A stretch of DNA of 10,857 bases from Discostella pseudostelligera (lineage: Eukaryota > Bacillariophyta > Thalassiosirophyceae > Thalassiosirales > Thalassiosiraceae). The translations under genes and the position numbers were made by a program. The notes under the pieces were generated by a model. That model did not search any database. It had not been told where the DNA came from and saw only the letters and a list, made by a program, of their open reading frames with translations. Location: NCBI GenBank assembly GCA_036940085.1, contig JALLBK010001017.1, positions 1-10,857 on the forward strand, written 5' to 3'. How positions within the stretch are numbered: position 1 is the stretch's first letter; each line of letters starts with the position of its first letter. This document shows positions 8,095-10,857 of this stretch, piece after piece.

Positions 8095-8843
8095 GGTCGC
8101 TGGGGCGGCTGCGCTGCCTGCTGCTGCCGCTGCTGCTGGGCACGAGATCTTCAAGCCGAGACACGAAGTGTTGCACACGTCGACCTTCCTTGATCCTTGA
8201 TTTGGGGTTGGACTACCTAGTGTGATGCTTTCTCATGGGGCAGGATTTTGCCCTATGCCGGTACTTTCCTACCTACGCAGATATCTACTTCAACTTGTCT
8301 ATTGTAGATAAAAGACATTTGACCTGGAAGATATTGATAGGGAATCGTCTTATTGTACCGTGCTTTGATTCCGACTGTCTGATGCCCACACGATCACAGA
8401 GACGGATGGTACTCCGACTGCCATACTTAACGAAAGATACGATACGTACGTCCCTACGTGCACAGCACGGAACAATAGGGAGCTATGGAGCAGCGTCTTC
8501 CAGCCAACATCAACTCCTCGCTCAGGGTGTCAAGAAAAAAGCCGAAGCAAAAGCGCGCGCTCCATTCATTTTTGGCTTGTGCTTCTGCTTCTGCCTTCTA
8601 TCTGCCTGCGCCTTCACCTACATTCTGCCGCCACCGTAAATTCATTCGATCGACCACGACCTCTCCCCCGCCGAACTCCAACCATCATCAATAGTTCTCG
8701 CTCTCTAGAGAGAGGGCTGGTTGGGAAGATTGCCGTGGACATCGTTTGAATCGAACCACGCGATCTTCATCTGTCTTTAAATTATCAAGGTCACAATTCC
8801 ATCGCATCAGCATCACATCAAACAATCATCATCGACCGTCATA
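8095..8843. promoter_or_regulatory. Head-to-head intergenic region, probable bidirectional promoter
   Basis: This 749-bp stretch separates the starts of the minus-strand PSP1 gene and the plus-strand RING gene, so it should hold both promoters. Visible elements are three ACGT cores clustered at 8443-8459 (TACGTACGT and CTACGTG), the type of core bound by plant and algal bZIP factors; an imperfect hairpin with arms GAAGCAAAAGC (8544-8554) and GCTTGTGCTTC (8575-8585); and a 12-bp palindrome CTCTCTAGAGAG near 8701-8712. I see no convincing TATA box. Next to the PSP1 start is a GCA/GCC-rich stretch (8096-8141). The plus-strand ORF at 8235-8639 has no domain and is probably chance. Confidence 0.55.
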
Positions 8844-10355
8844 ATGTTTGCGAGAATGTTGCGCCCCTCCCGTCGTCATGTACATGAACAAATATCTCAG
8901 AATGAGGACGTCGATAATTCCATTATCATTCTTCCTAGCGGAGGCGATAGTGGCGGCAGCAATGGTGATTATAGAAGTGATAATTCCTCACAAAATGAGA
9001 GTGCCGGCGCAGCAACAGCAACATTACCATCTTCTACTTCTAACAACAACACTGGAAATCATGCTGCGATGACATCCACATCAGGAAATCATGTTGAAAG
9101 TCGTACTAATTCTTCATCATTAACGTCACCAGTCGATGACGAGCTACGTGAGGTAGAAGATGTGGAGAACGAAGACCGAGACGGCGAGAGTTCTAATGAG
9201 CAGCGCACTACTTCTCCTACCTCGACCAATCATCTCTTTCGAACATCCCTCCTCCAATCAGAACGTGACATGCGCATTCGTCGTCAATCGACTTGTTCCA
9301 TCTTAATTTTCTTTTTCCTAATCCGATTGTGGATTGAAACATTAATTGAGAAGGATGTGGGATTGTTATTCTTGTCGTTGATTAGTACCATGTGGACCTA
9401 TCGTTGGTTTGTGAATCGACGCGAGGCAGAAGAAGAATTTGGTCGACAAGTTGTCATGGGTGTTGGAGGTGGGATGTCGAATAGAAACTCACTATTACTT
9501 CGTGAAGAGGATGGGGAGGATGGTGTCAACCTGATGGAGGGAGGAAGGAGAAGAAGAACTAGGAGGGATCAGGGTGCCAGCGGTGCCGATGCTGCCATTA
9601 ACTTCGATCCGGATTTAGGATTAATGTCGTTTCAGGCTCAATTGGCCTTGGCAATCTTGGAAAGTCAACGCCAAATGTTTGAAAATGGGGGGTATGACGG
9701 GGGGAACAATCAAGTGGAAGGACCGGGTGTGACGGAGGAAGCGAAGAAAAAGTGGCAACGATACGAGTGGGGAGCAGATAACGAGGACGGTCTTGATGAT
9801 GAGACTACGAAGGCAATCAGCAATTATGGCAGTGTGAATTCTTCCAGTAGTAATGATCTCACGCAACATGACAATATGCAGAGTTTCGTCGGAGACGCAT
9901 CAAGGTCTACCTCTGGTCTCAAGAAATTATCCCCATCAAAGTTGTTGGAGGGCGAGAGTGGACTGTTGGCAAGCTTTGATGATAACGAGCAGGAATGCCC
10001 ATCCTGTTCTATCTGTCTATGCGAGTATGAACGCGGAGAAAAGTTGATACGGCTGCCCTGTAATCATTTGTATCATGAACTTTGCCTCAATTCATGGACA
10101 CAAAATCACGTCCGATGTCCATTATGTAATTACGATTTGATGGATGGGTTCGACCAACCGGTGACGGTTCATGAGCAGGCTGCTCGACAACATGCCGAGG
10201 AGTTGCGTGAGTTTAGAATTATGGCACTGTCAGCTTTGGGGAGACGTTTGCGACCTCGAAGGACCACCGCTACTAGTACTAACAGGAGAGGCAACTCGAA
10301 TGGAACGGTAACTGCATCGGAATTAGCGGAGGCGACGGATGACTCGATTGTTTGA
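8844..10355 (+). CDS. Membrane RING-H2 finger protein, probable E3 ubiquitin ligase, 503 aa
   Basis: Intronless. Residues 1-140 are Ser/Asn/Thr-rich and acidic, probably disordered. Two hydrophobic segments follow (about 151-168 and 172-190), preceded by a basic stretch (RIRRQ), so the protein likely sits in a membrane as a hairpin with both ends on one side. Residues 252-280 contain a likely amphipathic helix (FQAQLALAILESQRQMFE). The RING-H2 motif has C388, C391, C406, H408, H411, C414, C425 and C428, spaced C-x2-C-x14-C-x-H-x2-H-x2-C-x10-C-x2-C, so every zinc ligand is present. W418 in the sequence NSW sits where many RING fingers have the E2-contacting Trp. The tail has a helix (about 441-468) and a basic end. 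RING-H2 proteins transfer ubiquitin from an E2 to substrate; the target is unknown. The start is the first ATG after an in-frame TAA (8778-8780), with A at position -3. Confidence 0.9.
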   Translation: MFARMLRPSRRHVHEQISQNEDVDNSIIILPSGGDSGGSNGDYRSDNSSQNESAGAATATLPSSTSNNNTGNHAAMTSTSGNHVESRTNSSSLTSPVDDELREVEDVENEDRDGESSNEQRTTSPTSTNHLFRTSLLQSERDMRIRRQSTCSILIFFFLIRLWIETLIEKDVGLLFLSLISTMWTYRWFVNRREAEEEFGRQVVMGVGGGMSNRNSLLLREEDGEDGVNLMEGGRRRRTRRDQGASGADAAINFDPDLGLMSFQAQLALAILESQRQMFENGGYDGGNNQVEGPGVTEEAKKKWQRYEWGADNEDGLDDETTKAISNYGSVNSSSSNDLTQHDNMQSFVGDASRSTSGLKKLSPSKLLEGESGLLASFDDNEQECPSCSICLCEYERGEKLIRLPCNHLYHELCLNSWTQNHVRCPLCNYDLMDGFDQPVTVHEQAARQHAEELREFRIMALSALGRRLRPRRTTATSTNRRGNSNGTVTASELAEATDDSIV

Positions 10356-10475
10356 CAGCATCAAGCATCAGGAGGATGAGAGGAATGATTGGAGGAATGT
10401 TTGGATATCAAGTTCGATAACCTTACGTAGGGAACTACTGCTAGCGCACCATCGATGTGAGTTCCTACACTTCTC
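10356..10475. other. Convergent 3' intergenic region (120 bp)
   Basis: This short interval lies between the stop of the plus-strand RING gene and the stop of the minus-strand WD40-like gene. It has to hold both 3' untranslated regions and polyadenylation signals, or the two transcripts overlap. I see no AATAAA on either strand. Confidence 0.6.
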
Positions 10476-10857
10476 CTACATCGTCACGTCAACTGGAACT
10501 GTCGGAATTTCCACCGCGGTCGGAATATCATTGGAACGAAGTTTGCAAAGCAACGAAACGTTGCCCGTTACGCAGGAAATTTCATAGATATCTCCGGCTT
10601 CAGATCGAACTAGTACTTTCATGGTCACTGTTCGCTTCAAACTCGGAAACATGTCAAGGGATCGAATTGGCGAGGATGGTAATTCTGCAGTATCGAAGGA
10701 TGAGACTTTTTGAAGACTTGACGACAAGAGAATTACAGTCCCCGCAGCAGATCCGGATATGAAACCCTCGGGGCATGCACAAAGAGAAGTCACACCAACA
10801 TCATACGCCTGAATATCTTGAACGACCTTGCTTCCTTGCCAAATGACAATCGAACCA
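10476..10857 (-). CDS. WD40-repeat protein, EML-like, C-terminal part (5' end outside window)
   Basis: The open frame enters from the window's right edge and runs 126 codons to a TAG. It reads GSIVIWQGSKVVQDIQAYD, then VTSLCACPEGFISGSAAG and TVILLSSSLQ, followed by PIRSLD and KVLVRSEAGDIYEI. This matches the blade pattern of WD40 propellers and most resembles echinoderm microtubule-associated-protein-like (EML) proteins, in which a V-W-x-G strand, a GF-x-SG turn and a VL-x-x-(T/S)-x-x-GDI-x-EI strand occur in this order. EML proteins bind microtubules and tubulin; other WD40 scaffolds are possible. Unusually, the frame ends about 25 residues after the EI strand, where EML proteins normally go on to a GH and WGLA-type segment. 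Either the protein ends here or a further 3' exon exists. The start codon is not in the window. Confidence 0.65.
   Translation of the reverse strand, partial: GSIVIWQGSKVVQDIQAYDVGVTSLCACPEGFISGSAAGTVILLSSSLQKVSSFDTAELPSSPIRSLDMFPSLKRTVTMKVLVRSEAGDIYEISCVTGNVSLLCKLRSNDIPTAVEIPTVPVDVTM

Noticed and set aside
8235..8639. 134-aa plus-strand ORF upstream of the RING gene
   Set aside because: It has no recognisable domain, carries a biased Ala/Lys then Phe/Cys tail produced by a hairpin, and lies in the likely divergent promoter. It could at most be part of the RING gene's 5' leader.

Overview
The window looks like nuclear DNA of a eukaryotic microalga, most plausibly a diatom or another stramenopile. 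That is inference from style: very short GT-AG introns with CTAAC branch sites, tightly packed genes, Asn/Gln/Ser-rich low-complexity protein regions, and eukaryotic families (PSP1 C-terminal domain, RING-H2 with membrane helices, a WD40/EML-like protein). No prokaryotic operon, plasmid, phage, transposase or rRNA/tRNA gene is visible.

Layout. Positions 1-4566 are mostly non-genic and repetitive. Three blocks (about 1-735, 2620-3400, 3400-4505) are a degenerate minisatellite built on the octamer CACCTCTG and its variants, with local hexamer runs (CCCCTG, CACCTG, CACCAG). Between the first two blocks lie a single-copy stretch (736-1324) with one weak orphan ORF, an array of about 228-bp tandem repeats (about 1408-2130), and a second single-copy stretch (2131-2620) with two sharp dyads. 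Long ORFs in the octamer blocks are artefacts, because the octamer contains no stop codon in any of the six frames.

Positions 4567-5088 are an AT-richer spacer. From 5089 to 8094 the minus strand carries a three-exon gene for an 815-residue protein ending in a clear PSP1 C-terminal domain, behind a long disordered, phosphosite-rich N-terminal region. About 750 bp of head-to-head intergenic DNA (8095-8843) separates it from an intronless plus-strand gene (8844-10355) for a 503-residue RING-H2 protein with two predicted membrane helices, probably a membrane E3 ubiquitin ligase. Only 120 bp after its stop, a minus-strand gene for a WD40-like protein ends in convergent orientation; its 5' part lies outside the window.

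Functionally, the right half has a putative post-transcriptional regulator, a putative membrane E3 ligase and a WD40 protein; nothing shows that they share a pathway. The minus-strand PSP1 gene points towards the repeat domain, so readthrough would copy it into G-rich RNA. The most unusual content is the octamer satellite: local homogenisation of variants, duplicated block ends, a strong strand asymmetry and a canonical G-quadruplex motif on the minus strand.
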